A stretch of DNA of 64,000 nucleotides from Gordionus sp. m RMFG-2023. Its lineage: Eukaryota; Nematomorpha; Gordioida; Chordodea; Parachordodidae. The DNA lies in assembly GCF_954871325.1 (NCBI RefSeq), contig NC_088776.1:58242954-58306953 (forward strand), in the 5' to 3' direction. A program made the translations under genes and the position numbers. The notes under the pieces were generated by a model that saw nothing but the letters and a program-made list of their open reading frames with translations, searched no databases and had not been told where the DNA came from. Below are positions 10,621-22,321 of the stretch, piece after piece (positions within the stretch are counted from its first letter, which is position 1; each line of letters opens with the position of its first letter).

Positions 10621-11797
10621 TCATATTATGGTCATTGTTGTTATATTGTATTTGCTTTCTCTGACTGTTGTCGCTACCTCTATAATTATTTGAATTGTTG
10701 TTATATTGCTTTCTCTCAATGTCGCTACCATAATTATTTGAATTGTTGCTATAGGATTGGTAATTATTACGATTTCCGTCACCATATTAGATCTGTTTTC
10801 TTTGGTTATTATCATGCCATGTATCATTTCTACCATAATTAAATCAATTATTATTGTTGTAGCGATAGTTGTTGTAGTTATAGTTATTATAATTGTCGTG
10901 GTATCTAGAATTATTACCGTAATTTTTATCATAGTATCTAAAATTATTGTCATTCCTATTTTTATTCCTATTATTAGTGTTGTTGAATTACCTAATTTTG
11001 ACCCTTTCTATTGTGGTTTAGTCAAGCTTTTAAAAAAATCGAATTAAATCTCTAAGTTGAGTCTCAACTTGAAGATCGATTCAAATATTTTTGGATAAAA
11101 ACCTGGCTACGTTGTTTTATAGTTGACAGTTAGGTAGTTTAACAACACTACCTATTATAATTATTAACTCAAATTTTGTCTAAAATCATTTCTAAAATTA
11201 TTATCAGGTCTAAAATAACTATTATTGTTATTTCTATTTCTAATGTTAAAATTATATCTTTGTCAGACTTTTTATCGTAATTCATATAACTTATATTATC
11301 AATATGTGGTTTATTATTAATGCTATCTAATCTACTTCCTATCTCCACCATTTCCTTCGGTTAAATTAGTTTTTTTAAATAATTTATATTTTATTTTATC
11401 ATTTAAGATAGACGTTCTTAATTTTTCTTTTATCCTACCATCATCTGAAAAATCACATTTTTTATTTAATTTAGATACTCTAACGTACCATTCCAAAATG
11501 TTTTCATTAGAATTTTCGTATTGATAAGTTAATTAAAATATTTTTATCCTGTGGTAAAAGGTATCCTAATTTCTTAATCACTATTTTAAGATCTAAAATC
11601 TCAGTATTTGAACAAATTAATTTAATATTATCAAACACATCATAAGATAAATTATTAGGTAAAATATTTATTTTAACGGAGTCGGACAATGTGCTGGTCG
11701 AAAAGTAACTTAACACCCTATCTAAGAAAATCTCAGTCAGTGGTCCAATAAGTTTCGGAAACTTGTAAGGTGTAAAATCGGGTAATTTTATATCCAT
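10621..11797 (-). pseudogene. Gypsy Gag-like region with Asn/Tyr-rich tail
   Basis: An ATG at 11797 (minus strand) opens 'MDIKLPDFTPYKFPKLIG..' and about 96 open codons. I recognise no standard Gag motif; the call rests on position before the protease. Towards 10640-10960 one frame reads as repeats of Asn-Asn-Tyr and Arg-Gly-Ser, such as 'NNSNNYRGSDNSQRKQ', a low-complexity tail. The region is interrupted by the MITE at 10975-11150 and by stops. Confidence 0.55.
10975..11150. mobile_element. 176-bp hAT-type MITE (TAGTGTTGTT family) inside the gypsy element
   Basis: Starts TAGTGTTGTTGAA and ends TTTAACAACACTA, with perfect 8-bp target duplications CCTATTAT (10967-10974 and 11151-11158). It belongs with 43035-43255 and 49415-49610. 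It has no coding capacity. Insertion into the retroelement dates it as younger. Confidence 0.9.
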
Positions 11798-12966
11798 TTA
11801 TTAATAACTTTTATAAAATATTGCATAAATATAATATATCATGAACAAAAATGTTAAGTGTTTTTTTAAAATAAAAATGACTATGTTTAAATTTTTATAA
11901 ATGTGCATCGCAATTGTACGAATTCAGATTCACTGTAAGCAAAGAATTTGCCATCCAATGCCTCGCAGCAGCGTAGCATCTCTTATATTAAAGGAGATGT
12001 CTATTAGCAGGTCCTAGAATGTATTGAACATCACAATTATAAGTGAGCTCCCATAATATACCGTACACCGATTGTATAATAAAATATTGTTGAAAGTTTT
12101 TACCTTTTATAGGAATTTTGGGGAAAAATATTTTTTATTTAATGTTTTTGCCTGTTAAATATTAAATCTCAAGTAAATGAAATGAAAGGAAAGTTATGAT
12201 AAGTAAAAATTGAATGAATATTTATTTAAAAACATATATTTTTAATATCATCTATAGATTACAATAAATGTTAGCAATAATTTGGTATCGGTACAAATGA
12301 AACAATTGAACAAAACATAAGCAAATATTTAAATTATATCGTATATAGTTAATCTTGGAGCTTACTTAGAAACAATTTTTATTAATACAATTTTGTAAGT
12401 GGAAGTATAAGTATATCATGCATTCTTACAATTTGCAATTAAAAATATCTGCATGATCATTTCAGTTTTTTATAATAAAACAATTATATACATTAGGTAA
12501 AATCATATTATTATTTATGTCGCATTGAGATATTGTTTCATTATCTTACACTTAAATTATTTTCTATAAGCGATATTTAAAATTGAAATATTTAATTTGT
12601 TTATAAATGTATTTCAAAATTAACACAGGAAACCTATAGTTTCCAATTTTCATACTGTGCTATTGAATTAAATCATAGTGATTTATTTAAATTACTTTAA
12701 TATTTTTCCTTCTTGGTTGATAAATTATAAATTTGATTTGTTTTTGCATATATAAGTTAATTCTCAATCATTTATGATAATATAATAATAGCCTAGAAAG
12801 TATTTATAATTAATACAGATAAAATTTATATATGATATAAAAAATTTTAAAGATAATTTATGTATTGGATATAAGCTGAACCAATTAATTATATCCAAAT
12901 GTTGTAAATTTAATTTTGATAATTTAATTTAAAAAGATATGTTCTAAATTTGTTTTATAAATGTTT
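11159..12966. other. Gypsy flank and AT-rich spacer
   Basis: To 11797 this is Gag-region sequence. Beyond, 11900-12060 is slightly less AT-rich (around 'gcctcgcagcagcgtag') with no recognisable gene. No LTR matching 7195-7400 was seen. 12100-12966 shows nothing beyond AT-rich sequence. Confidence 0.45.
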
Positions 12967-12974
12967 ATTTTACT

Positions 12975-14893
12975 CAGTGACATCGCTAGGGAATGCGCAG
13001 GGGCTCGAGCCCCCTAAAAAATTTGAATAGCCCCTTGAAGCAAATTTTTTTTTAATGACTCTTTAATATCTCCTTGAACTTATAATTAATTTTTTTAATT
13101 GCTCCCTGAACCTGTTATAATTCTATTAGTAATATGTAGATATTAATTTATTATTTAAAAATTAATAAGACTTTTAAGTTTTTATTAAATGAATACTATT
13201 TTAATTATTAGATTAGATTAATACATATAAATTATATTTTTATTATGTCAGCTTGCGATCAAATTCTGTGTTAAAAATATATCAATATCACTCCCTAAAT
13301 ATTAATTTAGCAATAACAGTTGAAACTTAATTGATATTTATTATTAAATTATTATATAACCCTAATTAATTTAACATAATAATTATTAATTGAAAATTAA
13401 CAAATTTAATTAAAATTAGCCGAGTTTGCATCACTAATCAACTATATTATTGATTTTTAAATTTAATTATCATGTCTCTCTCTAAAATTATTTTCAAGGT
13501 CCAAATCCAAATAAGTATAAGAGATTTATTTATAAAAAGTAAGTAGAATATAGTTTATAATCCTCTATTATATATAATTATTTATAAAATATTAGGTAAT
13601 GCCACTTTTGCACACGTATTTGATAGTTATATAATATATTACATTTAATATTTTTAAAATTTTACTAATCAATACATTTTATAATAAATATAAGTAACAA
13701 TCTATTTAACGCCATCTATTTATTTAAAATATTATTATAATAAACATCTTATCATTCATCTTATAATAGATGTAATAAATTCGATATCTTTTCTTCTCTT
13801 TTTTACGTGTTTTTAGGAATGCTATTTTTTTATTCTTTGGAAAAAAGTTTAAGTTAAATTTTTAATACGAATATATTTTTGATATTATTACAAACTACTA
13901 TTATTTTAAGATATAATATACCAACTAGAATTGCTTTCATATATCACTCTGGTTCTTATTTTATAGTTACAAAATGTTTTATTTCTAATATGTCATCCTT
14001 GCCGTGTAAATAACTCAAGGCTTCAATATATTTGCAAATTTCTTCTAAAGATTTTTAGTGATTTTGTTTTATCAATTCCAACATAATAAATTCTGATATG
14101 GATTACCATCGTGAGTGTCATGGCTATGACTGTAAATTAATTAGCATCTATTAATTGTGTTGCTATGTAATTTAAGAGTATTACTACAGCTGCTGAGAGC
14201 ATATGATTGCATATTTTAGATATGCAATAATGGTCAACTGTGTAGTCGTTTATATATCATTAAAAATAGAAGAAAATCTTTTAGAAATTTAATATCTCAC
14301 AATAATTTTCTTAATTACTTATCTAGCTTCCATCATATCATTTAAGAGAAGTTCTAACTACCATATATTTTATGATTTGGATTGGTCGTTTATATTCTCT
14401 TCTTCAAGAATTGTTAATTTGGTAAGGCCTCTAAAATGATAAAAGAGAGTTATATTAGTATCATGACCTTTTGTCAATGTAAGCTGCTAAGAATTTTATA
14501 GTCCAATGTGCTTTTTAAATACCATTATCAATTGAGGCATATGTATAATTAACCTTTTTTATCACTTGTAATTGTTTAGACGAAAAATTTTTTTATATCA
14601 GCCATCGAAAATATTTTATACTATAATAAATAGATTTTGTATTAAAAAATATTATTTTTAGATATATCTTGTATTCTTTTAATTATTTATATGTTAATTT
14701 ATTTTGTATGCAAAATATAATAATTGACAAAATATCAGAATAATTGTTTAGAGTTAGCAAAATTTAAAAAATCATAATATATTAATATAAAAGCGGGCCG
14801 AAGTCCAGCAATTTATAGGGTATGGGGGGCGAATCACCCATAAAATATCTTTAGTTGAGCTCCCTGAGATTGTAAAGGCTAGCGACGCCCCTG
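12975..14893. mobile_element. 1.9-kb hAT element (CAGGGGCGTCGCTAG family), no intact transposase
   Basis: Left end CAGTGACATCGCTAGGG and right end, read inverted, CAGGGGCGTCGCTAGCC form imperfect inverted termini. Perfect 8-bp target duplications ATTTTACT flank it (12967-12974 and 14894-14901). Subterminal sequence includes 'gagccccctaaaa' on the left and 'gagctccctgag' on the right. A second, shorter member lies at 25358-26858 and shares sequence along most of its length. No transposase frame survives. Confidence 0.92.
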
Positions 14894-14901
14894 ATTTTAC
14901 T

Positions 14902-15286
14902 GTTTAAGGCTATCTACGATGAGGGGCACCACCTTATTGCAAGTTGGTGGGGAAGGAGCCACGTATAATTTCTGCGCTCGCATAGTATGGTACTTAAGAC
15001 ATCGCATGGTATGTTAGTAATAGACAAGGAGCGGTTTATTAAAAGAAAAATTGATGACTAGTCAAGAACAATTGCCGCATATGCTAGCGCTCGCTTTGTA
15101 AGTTACTAAAGACAAAGAGGTGCAATTTTTTTTGTTAAATTAATGTTTATTAAATAACAACAAAAAAAGTTAATAAGCTAATTTATAAAGATAGTCAAAT
15201 TATGAATGGATCTCAAATGCATTCTGTAAGAAATTATTTCAATCAATAAATATGCATTTAAAATACTTTTCAACTCAGTATAAAAT
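14902..15286. other. Moderate-GC spacer of unknown nature
   Basis: 14920-15110 is less AT-rich than its surroundings ('gaggggcaccaccttattgc', 'gctagcgctcgctttg'). No frame, motif or repeat partner was recognised. Confidence 0.35.
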
Positions 15287-15306
15287 TGTCAAGCAGTGGG
15301 TATATA

Positions 15307-15760
15307 TTTTTTTTTTCTCTTTAGCTTTCACCTTTTCTGGTGGTAAGCTCCTTCAACATCTCTCTCCACTTTATGTTATTCATACAATCTCTTTTATCTA
15401 TTTTATACTTCTTTATATTGGCTCTAACTTTATGGCCCCATTGAAGTTTTGGCCTTCCTCTTTTACGTTTGCCCATCACTTCCAAACTCTCAACTTTATT
15501 TCCTATGTAGTTCATAGGCCTTCTCATTGTGTGCCCATACCACCTAAGTCTAAGTCTGTTTACCATTAACTTAGTTTTAATGGGCACTACCTTTAAACTA
15601 CTTAGTATTCTTGTACTGCGCACTTTATCCTTTCTTGTTACCCCAGAAATCATCCTCAGCATTCTCATCTCCATAGTTTGTAGACTTCTCTCGTCTGATT
15701 CTTTGGTTGGCCATGTTTCCGAACTATATAGAATAGTTGGTTGTACTATGGAATACCCAC
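15307..15760 (-). mobile_element. 5'-truncated RTE LINE with a 20-bp target duplication
   Basis: On the minus strand this is nearly identical to the last part of the RTE at 1949-5058, including the C-terminal coding end ('MRMLRMISGVTRKDK' to 'TTRKGES') and a T tract (poly(A) on the sense strand) at 15307-15316. A perfect 20-bp direct repeat, tgtcaagcagtgggtatata, flanks it (15287-15306 and 15761-15780). At the 5' junction seven extra bases 'tacccac' (15754-15760) are the reverse complement of part of the target duplication. High similarity to the full copy suggests recent activity of the family. Confidence 0.95.
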
Positions 15761-15780
15761 TGTCAAGCAGTGGGTATATA

Positions 15781-18083
15781 AAGGTTAAAAATATAGCAAT
15801 TGAAAGATTAGCAGCTTATTAAATGATGGTAAATATGAGTGAAATGCATTATAAATCCATAGCAATGAAACAGGTACCATACGAAGGTAAATTTATCAAA
15901 ATAATTGAAGATATAAACATAAAAACTCCAAGGATGAGTAATATAAGAAAGTTTTAAACTGATTTTGAAGGGTATAGCAAATAAATCTGTTAGTGTGTTC
16001 AAAATAGCTTATTGATAACTAGTTTATAAAATTTCAAATATTCGATATATTTTTTTTATATTCATTTTTATTTAAGATCGGGGTGAATGGTTATAGCCCA
16101 TTTAATTTTTAATGTGACATGTAATATTTTTGATTTCTATATTCATCTCAATGATTGAATAGCATTTCAAGGTAAGCATTTTCTAATCACGATCGCTAAA
16201 ATATATTTTTTTAAAATATATATTTAACAAATATAAAGAAAAATTAATAATTAGTCATTCTTATCCGGTGATGGTTTAGAATTTTTTTATAATATAAAAT
16301 TGTAACATTAGACTACAAAACTAATCTTTTCTTTGATCAATAAGACCCTTGAAATTAGTGATTTAATAGCTCCTTTGGCTGACAAGTAGTGCTGTTAACT
16401 GCAGGGAGGGAGTAGAAGGTATGCGCCTTTAATGGGGGTGGGATAATTATTTGGGAGGTTATCTATTAAATTTTGAGATGAAATAGGAGAAAATACATTC
16501 CTGTAAAAATTGATACTTTTATTATAAAACTATTATAATACAATGATATTGCATCATTCACCAAATCTATATATTGCAAACAATCATAATTTTACAAATA
16601 AAACTTTCTGCTATCCTTATAAATGTAATTTTAAGGAGTTTTTAATTGAATTCATTATTAAAAAATAACTCCTTTATATCTTAAAATTTTGATAGTTGGT
16701 AATAGAGATAAAATAATTTAAGTTATTATTTTTAAAATTTCTGAAATATTATTATAATATAAAAGGTGTAATTAATAATGGGGAAACATCAGCGCCCGAA
16801 GGCAGCAAATTTCTTTTAGAGAAGTAGGCATAGGTTTTTAAGGGGGGTTTGCTTCCAGTGAAAATCCTGTCATGTAGATGCTGCGAAAGCCTGGAGATTT
16901 TGCTCCTGGATAACAAAACGGTTAGGACATTAACGAAATCTAGAGGTTCACATAATATTTTTGAGCAAAATATTTGGTTATACATTTTTAAAAATTGAAC
17001 CATTTCACAGCATTGTTGACGAGTTTGATTAAGGATTATGCTATCTTCGAAGGAACAGTTTGTTGAAACCACGATAGGTATAAATATATTGTTTTCAATT
17101 AAGTGCCAATATTTATAAATCTTATTTCAGCGATTCCTATTATTTATTAATAGAGGGGCAAAAATGTCTCTGCATTGATGTCCTATTACATAGATTACCC
17201 CATATCCAAGGGAATTAAGTATGTCCATCAAACAGCTAATTATTTATGGACTTTATATATTTGTATCTGTAGACCTGCCAATAAAGTAAATACTTAGCTT
17301 TAGAATCAACTAGTCAACATCTTTGACAGTTGTAAGGCTAAAATATGTTTAAAACGCTCGATTGGAAGACAAATATTTGATCTATTCTTTTGAAATTAGA
17401 TAAACAAGATTTTGTTTTAACAATGTTTTTATGCCTGTAGATCCTCTTATGGGTCACCCAAGAAAGGAGATTTTATCTTTAATCATCTGAGCAAAAAAGA
17501 TAAATAACAGGAGTAGAAAATTTTAAAGTTGAGTATATTTCACAGATTTTATAATATAGGGTTAAGTTTAGTTTTTAAAGGAGGCAAGGGGAAATCACAA
17601 ATTTTTTTCCTAAAATGTATACAATATATCACTATATAGAAGAATTTGAAAAAATAATTATCAAATAACGACTAAAATTAAAAATTGATATAAAAAATGC
17701 AGGTAAATAGAAATTACTTTCGCAAAAATTATAAAACTTGTACTCAGCAGATCATAAAATTTTATAATAATTTCTTCTTTTTTTCTTAAATTTATCAATT
17801 TTTATGTATATAATATAAATAAATGATATAATTTCTTTCTTTTATAATAAACGTAATTATATTGCCTAAATAAAAAGTTAAATATTTTAAAATAATTGGC
17901 AAGATAAAGGACCGGCAAATTTTTAAAAAGAAATTTGAGCCGGGACGGACTTGAAAATTAATGGTTACATGATTTTAAAAATATAAATTGCAAAATATAT
18001 TATCAAAATCAAACCGTTTTTAGAAATTTAAACGATATTAAATTTACTATTCTGTAAAAATATTCTTTTTTTTATATAAATAG
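15781..18083. other. Left flank of gene copy A; no exon 1 found
   Basis: 15781-16790 shows nothing clear. 16835-16890 (ending 'gtgaaaatcctgtcatg') repeats an inverted segment at about 6040-6110. From about 16937 ('aaatctagaggttcacataa') the sequence matches the copy B intron 1 from about 28808 onwards, up to exon 2. Sequence equivalent to copy B exon 1 is missing, as if replaced by other sequence just upstream of 16937. Confidence 0.6.
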
Positions 18084-20396
18084 TTATAACGACTGAATTT
18101 AGAAACCTATGTTGGAGGAACCTATATGATGAATATCCTGACCAATTCAATATATATGTTGGTAGAGAAGAATTAGTGTGAGAAATTTAATATTTTATGT
18201 AATATTATACGTGCTAAAAAAGAATTTGTTTTAGATCATATAATAGTTTGTAAAAATGCAGATAGGTTTGAATTAGGTTAATGATGCTTACTACCAAATG
18301 AATGTATGGAAATATTCTTATTACCAACATAATTTGCTAAATACCGACCAAAATTCGTTAAAATGTAATAAGACTTATAATATATTAATATGGAATAACG
18401 TGGTCGAGTCCGGCCTCCTATATATCATACCCTCAAGGATGGAACCACCAAGTTAGAATAAGAAAAAAAACATAATTATTATCGGGGTTCGAACCCGTGA
18501 CAATGGGATGCTAAAGCGAAGCTCTAACCGACTAGGCCATAGAGGCTTTCCAAAAATTACGATTTTTCAAATATATATTATAAATATATTTGGTAGTGCC
18601 TATCCAAATGAAAATAAACAAAATTCAAATTTGATAGATGGTACCTTAAGGTAGAGGCATCATTAACCTTTGAATTAAGTGTGTTACTTTTTTAAAATTA
18701 TATTTAATATAGGAGCGCAGTTGATTTCGTCTTGTATTTTGTCAGTTATTGTGGATGTAAAACTGTTCTAATATAATTTGGCAGTTGTTTAACAAATTTG
18801 CTTATAATATCTTAAAATATCTAACCCCAAAGCAAATTTTTCCTTTAAATTTTAAAATAATCTTCATTTTTAAGTTTTAATAATATTTCAATTAACGAAT
18901 CAATATTTTTAATATCTGTATTTTTTAAATACAATATTGATTTAATATACAGACATTTTAAAATAATTTGCTTAAATACCAAAATCTTTTCTAAAATTTA
19001 AAAAAAGTTACAAATATCACCGATTCTGCCTAACCCTAATTTTAGATACAGTTAAAAATTTAAATTTTAGAAAGACAAAATCTCAATCAACATTAAGGTT
19101 TGAAGTTAAGTCTGGTTAACACACATTATCCTCAACGATGTAAGCGTTATCCATTTGTTTATACTTTTCCCATTTTATCACTACCTTCTTTCACTTACTT
19201 TTCGCCTGAAATTACGCCTCTCTTTCAATTATTTCTATTATGTATTATTGTATAATAATAATTTCAAATTTATTTCCTTTCCTTTCCTTTCCTTTCCTTT
19301 CCTTTCCTTTCCTTTCCTTTCCTTTCCTTTCCTTTCCTTTCCTTTCCTTTCCTTTCCTTTCCTTTCCTTTCCTTTCCTTTCCTTTCCTTTCCTTTCCTTT
19401 CCTTTCCTTTCCTTTCCTTTCCTTTCCTTTCCTTTCCTTTCCTTTCCTTTCCTTTCCTTTCCTTTCCTTTCCTTTCCTTTCCTTTCCTTTCCTTTCCTTT
19501 CCTTTCCTTTCCTTTCCTTTCCTTTCCTTTCCTTTCCTTTCCTTTCCTTTCCTTTCCTTTCCTTTCCTTTTCATTATATTTTTTTTCTTAAAAATTTTAA
19601 ATATTTGCGATTATAACACATGAAATTTCAATTTTCATTTTATTTAAATGTATATTTTAATAAAGGTTAAACGAAATATATCTTGTTAGAAATAACAATT
19701 CAGTAATGTCCTATATCGAAGGGAGTGATAGGGAGTTAAATACATATTCAATAAATAATATCACCAATAAAACGTTGATTTTATTTGAGAGGCTTGAATT
19801 ATTGAACCTAATAAAGTTGAAACAACTCAATCTAACATTCAAAATTCAAGCTTATGTTAGTAGTAATTACTTGTACATTACATTTTAGTAACTTTTTTTT
19901 GTTAGATCGAAATTGGTTTGAATAGCGTTGGCGCTAATTTCAAAGTATGTATGTTACCGTTAAATAGTAGCATATCATATGTATGTTTGGAATTCGTAAG
20001 TGCAAACGTGAGTTAAATTTTTATGAACAAGATGTAAGACCAAAAGTAAGAAGGAAGGAAGGAAGGAAGGAAGGAAGGAAGGAAGGAAGGAAGGAAGGAA
20101 GGAAGGAAGGAAGGAAGGAAGGAAGGAAGGAAGGAAGGAAGAAAATGAGGAAGGAAGATGAAAAAGTGGAGCACAATAATTTTTTGTTTATATTTATATA
20201 TATATAGGTAAGAATAAGAATTAACAAACAGAATGTAACGATGATAGTAATACATCAGAACTACACAAGTTCAGCTACATATCAAAATCATATAGTATAC
20301 TACTTCTCATGGAGTCTACCAAATGAAAATTATTATCAATATCATTATACAGGTGGAATATACAATATATCTTCTATTCTCAGTTTCTGTATTTAA
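18084..20396 (+). CDS. Unrecognised secreted-protein family gene, copy A (exons 2-5)
   Basis: Exons: 18084-18177, 19666-19855, 19906-20007 and 20208-20396 (stop TAA). Donors are GTGAGA, GTTAGT and GTGAGT; all acceptors end in AG. Exon lengths 94, 190 and 102 equal those of copies B and C, and phases join without a stop. Exon 2 encodes 'ITTEFRNLCWRNLYDEYP'; exon 3 'MSYIEGSDRELNTYS' and 'NLIKLKQLNLTFKIQ'; exon 4 'VCMLPLNSSISYVC'; exon 5 'YYFSWSLPNENYYQYHYTGG' and ends 'SFCI'. Several N-x-S/T sequons suggest a glycosylated extracellular product; I recognise no domain. Intron 3 is only 50 bp. Intron 2 holds a 300-bp CCTTT array and a MITE, intron 4 a GGAA array. Exon 1 is missing from its expected place; the leader exon at 1117 is a distant possibility. 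Otherwise the copy may be dead or use another start. Confidence 0.75.
18276..18668. mobile_element. 393-bp Mutator-like MITE with 9-bp target duplication, enclosing a tRNA-derived sequence
   Basis: Inverted termini GGTTAATGATGCTTACTACC (left) and GGTTAATGATGCCTCTACC (right, inverted). Perfect 9-bp target duplications TTTGAATTA lie at 18267-18275 and 18669-18677. Unit B has the empty site near 31395 ('aaatttgcattt'). Nine-base duplications are typical of Mutator-like elements; no transposase is present. Confidence 0.85.
18475..18547 (-). repeat. tRNA-derived (SINE-like) sequence
   Basis: On the minus strand: GCCTCTA, an A box TGGCCTAGTCGG (18528-18539), a 7-nt loop with AGC at the anticodon position, and a perfect B box GGGTTCGAACCCC (18484-18496). 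Spacing is exact for a tRNA, but the anticodon stem does not pair and no 3' acceptor strand complements GCCTCTA. It is therefore a tRNA-derived SINE head rather than a tRNA gene. Related tail sequence probably runs to about 18395. Confidence 0.7.
19274..19570. repeat. (CCTTT)n microsatellite, about 60 units
   Basis: A near-perfect array of about 300 bp in intron 2 of gene copy A, just upstream of exon 3. The matching place in copy B (near 31990) has only about two units. One strand is pure pyrimidine. Open frames across it encode FPFLS or KGKER repeats and are artefacts. Confidence 0.99.
20050..20141. repeat. (GGAA)n microsatellite in intron 4 of copy A
   Basis: About 23 uninterrupted GGAA units between exons 4 and 5. 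Copy B has a similar array at the same place and copy C a short interrupted one, so the seed predates the duplications. Confidence 0.98.
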
Positions 20397-20859
20397 ATAA
20401 ATGCTACAATAATAAACAAAATAATTAGATATTTTATATTTTACTGATATTTAGGTCAATTATACCTATACAATTATAAATATTTTTACTAATAAATTAT
20501 GAAAGACTATCAATTTAACAATATTAAGTAATTCCTGACATGACAATTTTCTATATGATTTAGACACTTTTTAATTTTTAAACTCTTATATTATCGTTTA
20601 AGAATATAATATATATTACGTTAAAGATCTTGTTTCGCAAGCATTTGAAAGAATATAGAGATTTGTTTTAAAAAATAGCGACTATATATGAAATAAACTT
20701 TCCCAAAAATTAATAAATATATGAATATCTTATAAAATAAATAGAAAGGGTGGACAGAGTATGGATTAGGTTCTTAATATTTTTCAAATATTTTGACGGC
20801 GGTAAAACTCATTTTTAAGAAAGTATGGATTAGGGTATCACGTCTATTAGGCGCGGCGA

Positions 20860-21660
20860 CAATTCAGCGCGTATCTATTACAGTTGCAATTTATTGTATA
20901 TTACTTAGTATAAAAAAATAAGGATGATTAAATAGAAATCATTTTGAATGTTGGTCCTATCAATTATTCCTCATATTTATATTACAAAAATCTCAATTTT
21001 ATTTACTAAATGTGTAATAAAAAAAAACTTACTACCAATATTTATACCTATTTCTTTGGTTGACCAATTTATCACATAAGGTATGTTGATTAGTAGCCAA
21101 TGTTATGTAAGTTGAGATTTTGGGCATATTACTTATCAAGGGGTTATATTATTTTTTTAAACTTTTATAATTTTACTTATTTTTTTTATTGTCTAAAATA
21201 AATTAGGCGTGAAAAGGGGATTAAGATTTAACATTATAGTAATTATCAAGGGGGTATTTTGGGTCTATTTTTAAAAACGGTTGATTAAGATTTTAGCCAA
21301 AATAATATATGAGATTAGAGATAGAGGTCAAATCTTTCTTTTTCTTTTTTCCTTATATGCGCAAATCTACAGGCTTACATAATATTGGCTACTAATCAAC
21401 ATACCTTATAATGTGGATAAATTGGTCAATTAAAGAAATAGGTATAAATATTAGTAATTTTTTTTTGATATTACACATTTAGATAAAATTGAGATTTTTG
21501 TAAGAATAAATATGAAGAAATAATTAATAATACCAGCATTCAAAATTTCTATTTAATCATCCTTATATTTTTATAATAAGTATTATAATAAATTGCAACT
21601 GTGATAGATACGCGCCGAATTGTCTCCGCGACGAATTGATGCCGTACTGAATTGTCGCTG
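20860..21660. mobile_element. Long foldback element (inverted arms of about 260 bp) in unit A
   Basis: The left arm, from 'ggcgacaattcagcgcg' (20866) to 'gttatgtaag' (about 21112), is repeated inverted from about 21366 to 21640 at high similarity, including 'gatacgcgcc', 'caatttattg', 'ggtatgttgattagtagcc' and 'ggatgattaaatagaaat'. A 250-bp loop lies between. The arms end in GC-richer cgcg/gcgac motifs. Beyond them, near-identical direct repeats of about 60 bp begin 'atggattaggttcttaat' (20761) and 'atggataagattcttaat' (21681). Units B and C lack it. It has no coding capacity. Confidence 0.85.
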
Positions 21661-22321
21661 CGCTGATTTCACGTGGAACCATGGATAAGATTCTTAATAT
21701 TTTATAGGTATCTATTCAAATATTTTGACGGTGGTAAAACTCATTTTAAGATCATTTTTTTCCCAGGCTGTTAGGTAGTATAGTATTCGTGAGGTTGTTC
21801 CCTATAAAATAAAATATAACAAAAAAATTATAGCGAATATCTTTGAAACTTATAGGGTATACTTTATACATCAATACAATTCTGGCAAAACTATCTTACA
21901 AGATTTAAGAAAGAGCGCAAGTATGGTTTAATTTTTCTTAAATTTGTTTATAACCTGTACAGTTAAGATTAATTTGATATAATTGATATTCTTTAAATTA
22001 ATTTTGAAAAGCCAAAACAAAGAGCTCGTCCGAAATAATTTAATTTTTTGTAAAAAAATTTAATATATAATAGTAAAATTAATTTTAAAAATATGTTAAA
22101 CAATTTAGTAATTGTAAAAATAAAATAGATCTAAATTCTTGTTAACATTATAAAGATAAGAAAACTGGCTACTCGAGGTAATTTCCGATGGTATTGTGGA
22201 AACATCTAGACGTTATAAATGACCTGTCGTACGATCATTTAAAGGAATATTGTGTGAGAGGAAGAGAGTAATTACTTTGATAAACTACAATTAGCTGTAT
22301 ATTATACATATAAATAATAAT

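Larger units (their letters stand above)
7401..11810 (-). mobile_element. Decayed Ty3/gypsy-type LTR retroelement
   Basis: On the minus strand the order is Gag-like (11797 downward), a low-complexity Gag tail, an aspartic-protease-like segment, reverse transcriptase, RNase H, then integrase, which is the Ty3/gypsy order. Frames are broken repeatedly. Two catalytic signatures are altered (see the protease and pol entries). A 176-bp MITE is inserted in the Gag region. The 3' boundary is the purine tract and TGTT at 7400. The 5' LTR was not recognised. Confidence 0.8.

Noticed and set aside
18475-18547. Functional tRNA-Ala gene
   Set aside because: The anticodon stem does not pair and there is no 3' acceptor strand; better explained as a tRNA-derived repeat.
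19155-19623. Long open frames of 109-153 codons over the CCTTT array
   Set aside because: A pentanucleotide repeat is open in several frames on both strands; the peptides are pure FPFLS or KGKER repeats.
19706-19888. Stand-alone 60-residue gene at the conserved frame in copies A and B
   Set aside because: The frame is exon 3 of a spliced gene; the apparent C-terminus past 19855 is intron, since copy C has GTGAGT there.
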